A stretch of 64,000 nt of DNA, taken from contig WIDE01000079.1 in NCBI GenBank assembly GCA_015039315.1, forward strand, positions 81,186 to 145,185, given 5' to 3'. The DNA comes from Clavulina sp. PMI_390 (lineage: Eukaryota > Basidiomycota > Agaricomycetes > Cantharellales > Hydnaceae). The stretch's first letter is position 1. Every line of letters starts with the position of its first letter. The position numbers and the translations under genes are program-made. The notes beneath the pieces were generated by a model, which was given only the letters and a program-made list of their open reading frames with translations, searched no databases and was not told the DNA's origin. Of the stretch, positions 10,555-23,417 are shown in pieces.

Positions 10555-13500
10555 TCACCACCGGGATGAGGCATTCTGCACAGCAGTCCACATCCGTTCG
10601 GCTCTGATGAGCTCGTTCTCGGCTTTACGCCGCTCATAAAACCACGAACAGTCGTATGATTCGCAGGCGATATCGCTGAGGGACTGGGAGCTTGTGCAGG
10701 CTACGCACAGTTGATGTATGTCCTTCGCTTTCCATGAAGCATCACGCAAGCGGGTGAGACTGGTCTGTAGAGTCTCAAATGGCGACGCGAGGCAGTCAGG
10801 ACACAGCACTACATGACGAGTGATAGTCAATTTCGGAGAATTATGCGCTACATCAGCTTTCAATGACACACCATTGTCTTCAGTGGGCATGTTACAAGAC
10901 AGGCATCCTGATTTCTTGAAATGAGAATCGATACCATACTTTGCCGGCTTTACGGCAGCAGCTGGAGCTTCGAGATCATAAGTCTCAGCGACTTGGGCAA
11001 TCTCGTGCTCGGACGCTGCATCTGCTCGTCGAATCTTAGGCATAGTTTGGAACCACTGGCGAACATCGGCACCAATATGGTCAAAAACCCTACTGAGTGG
11101 GGGGATGATGACCTGTCGGATGTAGTAGTCTTCATCGAGATACAGCTGGCGTTTCCTGGAAATATGCTCAGTTAAGTATTCCGTTATCTGCCCACAAGCA
11201 CAACAATTTACCCATCGCCCTCTTTCCACAGGAACTCCTTGACATGGTGGGCGGTCTCTGCGAGACGCTCTTGAGGTCCTCGCCTGGCAATGACATGAGG
11301 AACTCGATCTCCATACATGAACGAGCCCTTATCCTCTTCTTCCATGAGTGCCCCAACGACAGCATGCGCGTTCGGATTGCCCTTTTCACTAGAAGTCCTC
11401 GGTCAGCTAATGATAATTCATTGTGCAGTGACACAGCATACCTATACGTCCCCAGCCGAACTTCCTTTGCGAATGCGAAGTCTTGGACAGTTACTTTGCC
11501 ACCAAGAATTTTGCTCCACTCCTGGATACAGTACTGCTTCACTTGACTCAGGTCCTGAGTACGAAACAGAATCCTGCGAAAATACAATTAGCGTACACAA
11601 TATGCCAGTAAACTCCATTGATCACTCACTTCAAACATACTTCCAGCATTTTTGCCTGTGCACGAACACCATCTCGACGAACGGTCTCAATTCCTTTAGC
11701 ATCAAAGACAGGAACCCTGTCATCAGGGGACTCATACTTGAACCCCACATATCGTTTCTTGGACTCGAGTACACATGGGAAGTAGACCTGGCGGAAGGCA
11801 TGAGCTCGGCAGGGACATCCAACAGGGGCAAGTCCTGACCTTCTCGAATTTGAGCTTGATAGGATTGGGGTTCATAAGCGTGACCTTTTCAGCAATCTCT
11901 TGGCCAATACGAAAGGCTTCATCCTTTGTCTTTCCAGGAAGAGACACGAAGATAGAGTCGGTGTCGCCATAAACCACTTTCCCACCCCAGCCGGGTGTTT
12001 CGCTGATGAAGCGAATTGCCTGGACAGAAGTGTGAGCAAAGATGTCAATCTCACATTTGACATCCATACATTCTCTAGGGTCTGGCGCCCTGCCTCAACA
12101 ATGCTATCAGCGATCTCGACGCACGGCATTCTACCCGAAAAGCTCGCGCCCGTATAACCATAGGTAACATTGGCTATAAATTTCAAGCTGAGTTGCCTTG
12201 CATCAAGAACTTTGAGAAGTGCCTAGTTATAGATGGAAAATAAGCATTGACTTAGGAAACAAGTCAGTCTAGCAATAGGATACACGCCTTGTCTTCCTTC
12301 CAAGTCTTCATCGCCTGCTTGACCATGACTCGGGTCTCAAGAAGCTCTTCCAACATTTTCGCAAGCAAGCTCTTGCGCACCGTCGGCTTCGCATACACAA
12401 TTCCGTTGGGAGCAACTAGCGAGCAAAAAAGTCAACAGACGGCTGCTAGGCAGCGGAGTGAGCGCACCATGAATATGATCGCGTAATTGCTCAAAAATGC
12501 CACGAGTTTGATCGAGCTCGGTCCAGCCGAGCTTGTACGTGCCGTCAACCCTTGGGTATGGTACGATTCGGCCCAAGCATGTTGAATAGCAGTAGTTGTA
12601 GGCGATCATCACAGAAGGATAGAGGGACTGGAAATCGAGAACGAGCAGTGGACTCTTATAATAGCCTGACATTGGTTCCCTGGAACTAAAGCGTCAGATG
12701 GCGTGCAGGGGACTTGGATGACAATCTCGCAACACACATGATCATGGGGATGCATTCAGCAGCATTCTGGCGTCCAACCTATCAAGCAGGGTTAACTAGA
12801 AAGGAGGGCGGGGATCCACGTAGAACCTACATCCTCACGACTTGGGGACAGGAGCATGAAGCTCTCTGGTTTCGCTAGCCGAAACATGAACGCTTCAACT
12901 TTGAACTGTGAGCCTCTCGTCAGCACAGACATGAAGTCAACTCCAAACACTCGGGCAAACTCTCTATATGAGAGGATCAGTACGAGTAGAGGTAGCCAGT
13001 GGCACACATACGAGTTTTTGGTGATGAGGTCGGACTCATTGATCAACTCGAGAACTAGAATGGCTCGCTCTTCAAAATATCGAAGCACTCTGAATATGTC
13101 CACTGGAGCGGCACTCTTAATCCATCGCGTCATTGTCAAATTTGAGTAGCGAGGTATCCTAAAAACGGTATGGAATGAGTACAGCCTCTCAGCTCACTGC
13201 GAGAAGTCACTGACCGCTTCTTTAGGAGCTGGAAAACGTTATTCTCAAACGTGTAGGACGTGTAGGTGTACTCTTTGCGATAGATTTCCCACAGGTTAAG
13301 CACGTGTCGACCAGGAGACAGCAAGGACGGGTCTTGTCCACTGGCCCAACCCGCCCACCCTGTGCTACGGGAGCTAGAGTCCCGCAGGCGGGAAATTAGA
13401 GCCCCAAAGGAAGGGTCACCACCTAACGAGTGCGGCGATTTGGGTTGGTTCTATAATGGGCGGGCAGATGAGATTACGCACCATAAAGATGTCGGTGTCT

Positions 13501-16500
13501 TGCTGAGACGTAACCCCAACCTCCATGCGACAGCTCGAAGCTTGTAAGCACATCGGGGTCGAAGTCCAGCACCACTGTTTCAAGCACTTGGAACAAGCTG
13601 AATTCATCATCCACAAAAGCAATACCTTGTCCTACTTGATGGTCCTCTCCTGTCTCATCAACGAGGCTCTTGGTGTAGGAGGCAAGCCCTGGGTAGGTCT
13701 GCTCCATGCCGAGACTCGTTTGGCCATTGGCAAGGGCGATTATACCACTGTCATACCGCGCTCGTCGTTCTGCTGAGTCGGCAGGTGGGAGAGCGTAAGA
13801 CTGATAGCAAAAGAATAATGCTGTAATGGGATCCTTTTCAGGGTCGGGTGAGCGATCTTCATCGCATGCAGCTGTGGATTAGAACTGAGAAAGGAAGCTT
13901 TCCAATAAGCATGTGGGGCACGGACCGAACACCTCGAGTGATAACACAGACATATACTGCATCTGAGACGAACTGGAGCGGACGCTCTTTCGGGATTTAC
14001 CATTCGTGGTTTGAGTTGGCTGTGTCGGTCCAATGATCTGTCTAGATTGTTAGGAGCCAGGCCAGGAAGAACTCTACCGACTCCATACCTGAGAGCGGAA
14101 TGCAGGTTTCCTCGATGATGCAACCTTTTGCGTGGACGAGGTACCAGGAACAGGATTCTCGGATAACCATTTCCGCACTTGGGTATGCCTAGGCGGTTCA
14201 CCAGCGTATGTCCATGCCTCTACGCCGACGGCGGCCGGTGCACCATGGCCGTTCGGAATCGCGTCCTCTCCGAGAGTTAACCACAAACCAGCGTGATCTT
14301 TCCCTTTGTTTCGCGCGGCTCCCGGTCGCAAGGGTGACCGATGAGGTCGATCGAATGCCGCCATCCCATCATCTGGGACGACCGTCGAGCCAGCTTCGTC
14401 CCAGTGCTCGAGAGAGCTCAGCCCGGTGCCGAGAATGACGACAGAGTACCCAGCCGCCGTTTCGACGGGCTTCAAGGGCCTATCTGCGGGATCGGAATAG
14501 AAGGGGTCTCGGTATACCCGAGATGGAAGATCGTACGCAGGAAGAGTTTCTAAGAGCGCTGAGGCGGAGGGAGGTTTTAGGCTATAAACAAATGCGTGGG
14601 TTGCTTCATTGGTCCAGGGAGTGGATCGAGGCAAACGTTGAGATGATGACAACGGACTTGTGAGTGAGGCCCGAAACGCGCCATCCGAGTTGTAGGGGTG
14701 AACTCCACCACCTTGTCGAGAAGTTGAGGCCACAGGTTGTTGCCGCTCAAACGTTGAAGGGGTGAACAGGTCACTTTTATCTCGTTCGATTCGACGACCG
14801 TTTACTGGACGCGGTGTCTTTGACGACATGTCATCTTCAGCATCTTCCCCAGCAGGAAGCGAGTTTGTACCACTAGAGTTGTTGAGGTTGAGCTGGATGA
14901 CATGATCGCCATCAATGTTATCTTCCAACTCCCGAGATGCTTCTCTGCCGCCTACACCGGGTGTGGTCTTCCGGTGTGATGATGGGCCTGTTGGAGTGCT
15001 CTCTAAATAATCCCCTAAGTGTGTCTGGAACTTGGTTGGAGTCGAAAAGGGTGAAGATCTGACAGAACCAGAGAGTCTGATCCCTGCTGGCGTTGTTGGT
15101 GTGCTGGAGCAGAATTTCAGTTAAGAGGGGCTAATCATACGCGGCTGAGACTCACGAAGCACCAATGAAGCGGCTCCGCTTCGAGGGAGTGCGCATGAAA
15201 CGTTGATCCTGGCTAGACTGAGGTTGGACCAAGCGGCCTTGTTCAAATGCAGTTTCTTCCTCGATCGCAGCCTTGACAGCTTGCGAAGAGACTATGTTGA
15301 GATTGAGATCCCCAGATTGGGATGATGGCACCCCATCCGGCACGTCGTCTGATTTTCCTCGTTTTCTCTTGCGCCGATGCACGCCTGCTGCATCAAATGT
15401 CTCATCCTCGTGAGGGGAGGATTGAAACGGGTTTGAGGGCTGTGAGCTAGTCAATGAGGCCTCAAGCGAGTTGGAGGTGGAGCGTTGGGAACCATCCTGG
15501 CGAGCCACCTCTTCAGAGCCATCTTCGCCCGCAGAAACTTGGGGGTTCGGTCTCACAACATGCCACATAGGATCCCAGAGCATCTCAGTACTCTCAAACG
15601 AGGTCCAAGCTAAATCCTCCCATCGATCTTGGTGGTCCGTATCTTTACCCTCACCATCATCCGCTTCCCACATACCGCGTTCCTTCTCAATGCGCTCATC
15701 AAGAGCAGCCCAGTCACGTATAGAGCTTTGCCACTGCTTCGTATTATCGATAGTGAGGCCGAGCTGAGAACGCTGAGAGGACGAAGGCTCCACAGGAAGT
15801 GGAGGAGAGGGGTCAAGGCCCTGTGCTGTCCGACGAGCTCGCTCTGTGTCCCATAACTCGCGAATTGAGTGGACGACCTTGGAGTCCTGGCTGGAGTGTG
15901 GGGAAGAGGGCGTCATGGATTTAGAGTCCTGAGGAAGAGGGGCGGAGAGATTGGGTCGGGGGATAACTAGCTTCGAGGGAACGGGCCTGGGTGGGACGAG
16001 ACGACGGTTGAGGATTTGAAATGATTGAGCATCAAACTCAAATGGGGTGCGAGCCGATTTTCGTAGGGGAGAAGTTGCGAAGGGGAGAGACGGTATGTTT
16101 TGATCTATGGAAGTGGGGTGTCATTGGAATACAGCAAAAGAACTAGATACCCTTGGCGCGTAAGTGTGATCAGTCGAGTGAAGGGGCAGTAACTCACCAG
16201 TGTCATCCTCCCTCCTAATCCACGCATCCTTTAGCTCGAGCCACCCACAACCATAAAGATTGAAATCTGTCAAGAATTGGAGAAGATAACCGAGGTGGGC
16301 TTCATAGACAGAAAACTTCCTCCCAAGGATTGCTCCAGACCGTAGAATCGTAGCGGCGGTCTGCAATAGTTGAGGATCAGCGAGCAGAATCTTCAAATAC
16401 GGCTGATATTTATGGTGAAATCCGTAGAAGGGCATAGCTTTCACAAAGAGAATATGACGGATGAAACGCCATTCGTGATGTCGCCTGTTGGCATGCATCG

Positions 16501-16916
16501 AGCTGAATCTCTTGGAGGCATTGCCGATCGCCTCGTTCAGGGAGAGCTTGAGAGTATTGCAGTACTTGCGAACTATCGTGGTTTTAGCAGGCGGGAGTCA
16601 CTTGCTTACTCAACAGAGGGATGCTCCAAGCAAACGGCGTACCAGCTGATGGCTCAAGGGGACCATGATAGTCAATGTACAGGTAAGGATACACCTGATG
16701 AATATGAATACACGCGTTTTGTTGCCCTCGTAGGCTGGAGGGTTCGTGATTGGGTTCTTCAGAGTGTTTTATGGGTTGGAGGTTGTCAATGTGTCCAAAG
16801 ACGCGTACTACTGGAACTCGTGGGAGAGAGGTATCATCAAGGAGTTTATCAGCTTGGGAAACAACCGTCCCATCGATGTGGGTTATCTTGACGCGTAATT
16901 TCGGCGTGATAGTCAT
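10555..16916 (-). CDS. REV3: DNA polymerase zeta catalytic subunit
   Basis: Family B translesion polymerase. The ATG at 16916 opens the Rev3 N-terminal domain ([13 protein letters not shown]…[10 protein letters not shown]…VYPYLYIDY). The first intron is read from SA|GTACGCC to CGATAG|TTCGC near 16580, and the next exons carry [20 protein letters not shown]. The middle (about 14070-15920) is low-complexity and poorly conserved, as usual. Polymerase motifs are intact: motif A DFQSLYPS at about 12612-12636, motif B in [17 protein letters not shown] near 12150, and motif C YGDTDS at about 11954-11971. The exonuclease-like region has LSLEVF where active exonucleases have a DIE-type motif, as in known Pol zeta. 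The C-terminus has two Cys clusters (CLSC/CPDC and CVAC…CESYDC); the second binds an iron-sulfur cluster in the family. Many short introns; internal borders are not all resolved. Confidence 0.9.
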
Positions 16917-18068
16917 AGTAAGCTTTGAGATGAGTCGAAGCAGGACATGGTTTTGTGGGTTTGCCAATGAAGGTGGCAGTAGTTGGCCAGATTCTCACGC
17001 GGTCTCGATCCAAACAACCTAGGGAGTGAAACATCATGCGACGACAAATGCTTATTTCAGTCCAGGCCTTTATGTTCCCAACAATAGCCTGTAGAACGTA
17101 CATCAAGGTAGTCTGCCGGACAGCGGCCTCAACTGGACTGACAGAGCATCACGAAGGAGGCAGCCAAGTAGGCCTTTCACTGAGCGTTAATAATACTGAT
17201 ACAGACGAAAAGGCACTTATGGAGGGCCGCAAAAGAGGGTTATTCTATTGCCGGGAGGGAATAAAAGTCAGCATGTCTACGGCGTGGTGTGATCGTCCTT
17301 TGCCCTGTCATCAGGGCTGCAGATTGACGCCTCGCCTGACCCGCTCCATTCCACATAGCATATCAGAATACCAATAGTGTAGAAAGTGACCTGAACCACA
17401 AGTTGGATGCGTTACGGACGACCATACCTCCAACCGATAGGGATCCGACCCTTCACTATATAGCATGCGGCATGCTAACCTACCTGGGGGCGAGGTACAA
17501 ATGCCGTTCTCGCCATGCTTTGAGGGCAACGAAAGTGCCGGCAACCGACCCTCACTACTCAGCTCAGCTCATCGCCCTAGCGTGCAGGTGCATGCACGAA
17601 TATCGACATGCGCAAATCACAAGAACGTCATAGAACCCCAAACGCCGCTCACCGAAGCTATGAGTGAGGAGGAGGGTCCAGACCAGAACTATCTGAGCGG
17701 AATGAGGGGGTGCATATGATGAATTGCTCTCTTCTGTCATGACACCAGTCTAGGACTGATGCACGATCTCCGTTTTCAGAGTATTGTTGGCTTAGTGGTC
17801 GCGTTCCGCCTTCGCTTTTGAGCTCAGGCAGGGACCTAGACGGACTACAGCAACCCTGAGGATCATCCAACGGCTGGCTGAGAAATATACAACAAGCTAA
17901 TCTACTAGACAGAAATCCCGATTGTACATACAGGGAATGACAACAGAGGCAACCAGGTATACAGGTCCTTCACGGAGCAGCTATAACATTCATATAAAGA
18001 AGACGCAGCAATCGAGACCAAAATAGGAGCAGTGTTTTGTTGGCAAGACGGAAAAGAAACTAGCATGT
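16917..18068. other. Spacer between REV3 and ATG26 with a decayed repeat
   Basis: About 1.15 kb. The REV3 promoter side lies nearest 16917. The middle holds a degenerate copy of the ATG26 3' end (see 17160-17460). The remainder shows no supported gene. Confidence 0.5.
17160..17460 (-). pseudogene. Decayed duplicate of the ATG26 3' end
   Basis: By eye this stretch aligns with the last exons and 3' flank of ATG26 at about 17950-18230. Shared landmarks in order on the + strand are a block near 17160 (GGCAGCCAAGTAGGCCTTTC against GAGGCAACCAGGTATACAGG), then AGCATGTCTA before the stop-codon region, GTGTGGTGCGATC against GCGTGGTGTGATCG, TTTGCCCTGTCA, and the intron block ATATCAGAATACCAATAGTG against GAATATCAAAAGTGCAGAG. 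The TAG at the end of the reading frame is kept, but frame and splice sites upstream are destroyed by small indels. It is non-coding and probably the remnant of a partial tandem duplication. Confidence 0.6.
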
Positions 18069-21000
18069 CTAGAGTGTGGTGCGATCTTTCTTTGCCCTGT
18101 CAAGATATGTGTAGATCGAGCGGATCGCCTCACGCACTCCGTTTTCCTGGCAAGACAACGAATTAGAATATCAAAAGTGCAGAGATTGATCTAACTCACA
18201 GCTCGAATGCGCTCGCCGACACCAGCAGCTTTCTCTTTCATGACGCTGTGGACAACGTTAGATGATTGGGACCCAGATTCCAAATCCAAGTCGCTCGAGC
18301 TTACCGATCGCTGGTGGCGCGCTTGAGAGCGCTCGATAACTCTGAGCTACCTAGACCATCAACTCGAAGCCCAGCGCCAAGTTTGTGAACTCGGGATGCC
18401 CAGAAATACTGATCACCAAACCAAGGCTTGATAATAGTTGGAATACCAGCTAAAAGGAGTAGCAAATATAAATCAGCATTGCCAATAGACATAACCACAA
18501 GAGTGAACAAACCTCGGAGGCTCGCACCGGTGGTACCAGCACCACCATGATGCATCGCGGCATCCATCTGAGGGAAAAGCCAGTCATGGGGGACCTTGTC
18601 CAACTACACGAGGCACAGCCATTAGCATCCCATATGCAGCACCGCCAACGGTAGCGAAATGCTAAACTTACTGAGAAGCACTCTGGTGGGAACTCTGGTT
18701 CCTCGTCAGTGTCCTTAGACATACGATCTGACCAGCCCTTGCTAATGATGGCCCGGACACCAGCTGCAACCCACCACAAATCAGTCGATGACAAGAAAGT
18801 GCAGTCAAGATGAAACTGACCTTTCAGGACGCCCTTAATGATGCTACGAGTCATGGCATGAGGATGAGGAACGGTGATGCTCCCAAATCTGCAAAATACA
18901 GTGAGTGTTTTGATGAGCACAAAAAAGACAACAAGAGGACGGACCCAATGTAGACGATTGGAACTCCATCATCCTTCGCTTTCTTGATGAAGGCGAGCAA
19001 CTCTGGCGAAGGCGCCCACTTGAGATCGGGGTTGTCGAGGAACCAGTAACCACTGATGGTGATGATATCACTCCAGTCCATCGGCTTGGGCACAACGCTG
19101 GGGCTGAAGTTGTAGATGAATGGAATCTGCGCGGAGGATATCATGCTTGATGAGAGATGACAATATCAACAGCAGAACCGCAAGACTTTACCTTGGTTTG
19201 AGCAAGGGTCTCAATATCAGTCTTCTTGATCTTGAGCATGTTCTTCCTCCATCGGTTGACCTGACCAGACATGGCTGTCCAGAAAACGTTATCGAACAAT
19301 ACGTATCTACGGGAGGGGGATGCTGAGATTGATGTACGAGACCAAACTTGGCCCGCTTACGTGGAGTAGTTAAGGCTGCCTGACAACTCGACTGGCGGGC
19401 TGAGGAAGGCGTGAGGGTATGCAGTTGTACGCGTCCACCTTCACGAGCGCAAAATGTTAAAGGGTGCAAGCCCGCAGGTTTGAGGAAGTAGTTGCTTACG
19501 GCATGGTGAACGCTCTGATATATGGGATACCTATGAGTGTGTTAGAAACTGAGAGCCTAAGAAATAATAGACAATGCATACCAAGGGCTTCCGCAATATG
19601 AACACCGGCCATAGCAGATGGGCTTGATAGAGCAAAGAGCAGGTTGAGTATATAAAATTAGGATGCTTGGAGCAAGAAAAGTGCGTACCTCTCAATCAAA
19701 ACATCGGCATCGTGACACTGGAGCCAGGAATCACGGAGCACTACTCAAGCGTGAGTGGAATGCTAACAAATGAGATAACTGCACCTACAGTCATCCAGCC
19801 ATCCTCGGAACTAGTTACACAAGTAAGCTTGATAAGAGCGATTACACGTAATAGAAGAAAAACATACCTTGCCCAAGCTCTCTTTGAAGAACTGCGGCGA
19901 GAACATCTATATAATATGGAAGAGATCTGAGTTTTTCCGTCTTGGAACTATAGTAGCTCAAACTCACTGAGTGCTCGACGCTTAGCTTCATCAATGCGCC
20001 AGGATCCCCTCCTGCCGCGCGATGCTGCACGCCAAAGCCTTCAATCCAATCTCGGTACTCATCATGAGTCACGATTGTCGCCTTGTGGCCCTCAGCGATC
20101 AAGCCACGACATAGAGCGATGTAAGGCCTAATCATGTTCCAGTCATTGATCGATTCTGACTAGATAACAAATTGGAATTACTCACTGGACATCTCCACGA
20201 CTGCCAATCGTCAAGCAGACAAAATGACGGCTCTTCATCCCTCGTAGAATGCCCCGCGGGAGATTAATCGCTCTTGGGATCATTCCAAACGCCTCCAGCG
20301 GCATCTCATGGCTTCGTACAAACTCGATCGAGTGCGACAGCGGCGCAAACTTCTGCGTCAACTGCGAGCTCGCCGAGCTCGAAGTCCGCGAGAGACTGGC
20401 GCTGCGGCGGAGCGGGGCGGAGTGGTCTGGGGCTGGTACAGGCTGCGAGTGTGAATGAGAAGCATCCGAGGAGCCGGTGCCTGTGGTAAAAACAGACGCC
20501 GTGTCGTCGAGCTTGATGGCGCTTACGCCAGCCTCGATCTCTTCTGGGTCTTCGCCGATAAGAGGCTCAGACGGTGGGAGGATCGTTTCGCCGTTCCTTA
20601 GCGGGATCATACTCTCCAACTCGTCGGGTCCCATGGAAGCAGCGCGCTTGGAGAAGAGTGTGGAGTCTGAATTTCTCGGTGGCGACGACAAAACCTCTGT
20701 CAAATCGTCGCCCGATATAGGCATGATGTATGGCGGAATCGCTGAGCCAGCTGGAGTAGTGGCCCCCGGCGAGGCAATTTGCTGGGTCCCATGATGTGCG
20801 TGATGGGAGCCTGCGATCGATTCGGCAAGGGTAGACGACGATCCGCTGGTCATCGTAGCGGACGTTGTAGTGAGGCCAGAAGAAATCGAGGACACATCAG
20901 CAGGGCGAATAGCACCGCTAGAAGTCGGAGAGAGAACTGGGCGATGGGCGGCATCAGAGGCTGCTTTTGCCTCAAGGATCTTCTTGATAACCTTGTCGCG

Positions 21001-23417
21001 GTTCTCGTGTCCCTGAATGCCAAACTGCACGAGCGGGTGTCCGCGCACTTCCACACCAATAACGTGGGCGCGTCCAAGCATAGTAGTAGGAAGGGCCTTT
21101 GCGGTGTTCACTTGACTCATGGGGAAGCGAAGCTTAAAGTCGATCGAGGTGTAGGACTTGCTCCAGAAGCATAGGAAAGAGTTGGTGACTAAGAGGTAGC
21201 CGGAGGAGCATACGCGACCACGATTCCACGCTCTTTGGGCTGGGAGGATATGATCGACATAGTGAGCTTGAATGAGAAACAAAGAATATGACACAGTACG
21301 CACTGAAGACCTCTTCCTTTTCATCGATCGCGAACATTATCCTCATTCGAGCCTCAAGGGGTAGCTTCTTCCATCCCGCAGGCTTCTCACAGTCATTCAT
21401 GCTTGCAGTGGTCGAAAAATCTTCATCGCCAAAGGTGAGCCTAAAAATAAATAGAAATCTTCAGCGTTGAAGTATGATAGCAAGAGCGACGCTGGTACAC
21501 GTACGGTCCAAAGTCGACAGTCAGGACGTCGGTTTCAAGAGGAGGCAAGCCAGCCTTGGTATCTCTAGCAAGCCTTTCCTTGGCGGCTTCCATCATCCTC
21601 GGTACATCTGGCGATTTTTCGCTCTTGAAGATGAGGAAATTGAGTTCGCGAAGTGGTCTCGTGGCACTAGTGTTGCTTGGTGCCGAGGGGTTGAGCAGGC
21701 TAGGGCTCGGCACCGGGATGGCCAAGTCTTCGTTCAGAGTGAATGTGACAATAAAGCCAAAATCGGCAAAGGGATGTGTGGTGTGGGTCTCGATTCGGGT
21801 TAGAGGGACGCAGATCCTGACGCCATTATTATCCTCCCTCTCGCCGTCGTCTGCCGGAGCGTCAAAGATAGCCTTTGAGCGCCTCCGACGATAGGCAGTA
21901 ACGGCAGCCTGTATTTCGCGATGCCAATCTTGAGCAGACTCCTCGGTGTCAAATTCAAGGAATGCAGAGTTCTTTCCGGTCACTTTCTGCATAGCGAAGC
22001 GAACATATCGAGGCTCGTCGCGGTTATAAGGCGCAATGGTCTCAATTGAGGAGACTTTAGGCAATGAAGCTAAATTAGAGTAAGCTCAAGGAGAAGAAAA
22101 TGGATAGACGTACGCAGGAACGTTCTGAGAGGTCGAGCGCGCGCCTCATCGGTGGCATTTGCATAAGCGCTGATCATGTTATGGCTCAGTTCCATCCACC
22201 TTCTCATCTTCCTCCTGAATCCAGAAGGATGGTAAACGAAAGGACCAGATTTGAGGACTTGGTTGGGGTTTTGAGGCTCGCTGTCCGCCTCCGTTGAGAG
22301 AAGGGACGCATGGAAGGTGACACGGTAGTTCGTGATTTGCGCAGTCCCCTAGTCACAAAATGAGTTGGTTAGCCGCTTCTCTATCCGTGAATGGACCGGA
22401 ATGTCACATACGAGGATCGTTGTCTCCGTCAGAAGGGCACAATCGGTCTCCTTGAAGAATTCCTCCTTCTCTCCTTCACGCGCCAAAACGCCAAACTCAC
22501 GCTCGAGCAAGCTCACGATTGCTGGTCCAACAACGTCTGCATTTTCAGTGGCTGCTTCAGCAGAACGACCAGGTGTATGCGGTATGACGTTTTCCTTGCC
22601 ATGTTCAGGGGATGTAGTTTCCGCCTGCGCAGGTTCTGCGGCCTCGGCATCTTCATCTTCCTCCAATACGTTATCGAGTCCAAATGCTTCCCTAGAAGGG
22701 ATATTGTAGTCGTTTGCTGCGAGCTTGGTGAGTGTCGTCGACAGATTGAAGGGGATTTGGGTATCTGCCAGCCCCAAGCTCTCGTGCTCAGCACGGACAG
22801 CTTGTGCGGCACGCTCAGCAGCGTCGTCTCCGCTTGTTGTAGGGGCCGTGGATTGACCATCGGCAAGTTCGGGTGGTGGAGTATGTGGCCCAGAAGAGCT
22901 CTCATCCTGTTGACAGATTTACGTGATAGGAGTCACCAATGGTACGGCGCCAAGACAAAAAGCATCAGCATATTTCCTTGAATAGATCGACAGTAAAGAA
23001 AGAGGAAAATCGTAAAAATGGATGCAAGTGAAATAGCACATCCAACGTTGGACGCCGGAGTAACTCCTTGGCTCACAATTGCATCAATCGACAATGAACA
23101 ACGTTCGTCGACTTTTGCATTGGTTGAGATAGGGCAGTGGGATCGCACTCATTATCGCCACCCAAAAAGAAAGTAGAGGGAAAATGCAGAGAAAAAGTTC
23201 GAAATAGAGTGCTTACGGATTCATCGTCTTCCTCGAATGCCTTGAACTTGGATGCGGCTGTCAGGAGCGACCACAGCCCCGTGTTGTCTCCAGCTCCAGG
23301 GGCTCCGGCGTTCTGCATCTCTTCAGCACCGATGCGAGACCACGTCGACTCGCCTCCCATCGACGAGGCGCGCTCAGGTGTATGTGCAGGCTTGGGACGA
23401 GGAGGAGGAGTCTCCAT
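18069..23417 (-). CDS. ATG26: Sterol 3-beta-glucosyltransferase (Atg26/Ugt51 type)
   Basis: Transfers glucose from UDP-glucose to ergosterol and other sterols at membranes; the family is linked to pexophagy in some fungi. Start ATG 23417 ([20 protein letters not shown]). A variable acidic N-terminus is followed by a GRAM region near 22200-22500 ([20 protein letters not shown]…[11 protein letters not shown]), a PH-like region near 21750-22060, a second GRAM near 21000-21300, and a Ser/Thr-rich linker. The glycosyltransferase half starts with [13 protein letters not shown] near 20190. It contains IVYIGSV near 18940, [13 protein letters not shown] at about 18528-18552 and [16 protein letters not shown] just after, the sugar-nucleotide signature. 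The last exon ends [13 protein letters not shown] and TAG at 18069. At least a dozen short introns; not all borders are fixed. Confidence 0.9.

Noticed and set aside
16917..16967. Upstream in-frame start for REV3
   Set aside because: Adds residues not seen in the family; the ATG at 16916 starts right before the conserved LRVKI block.
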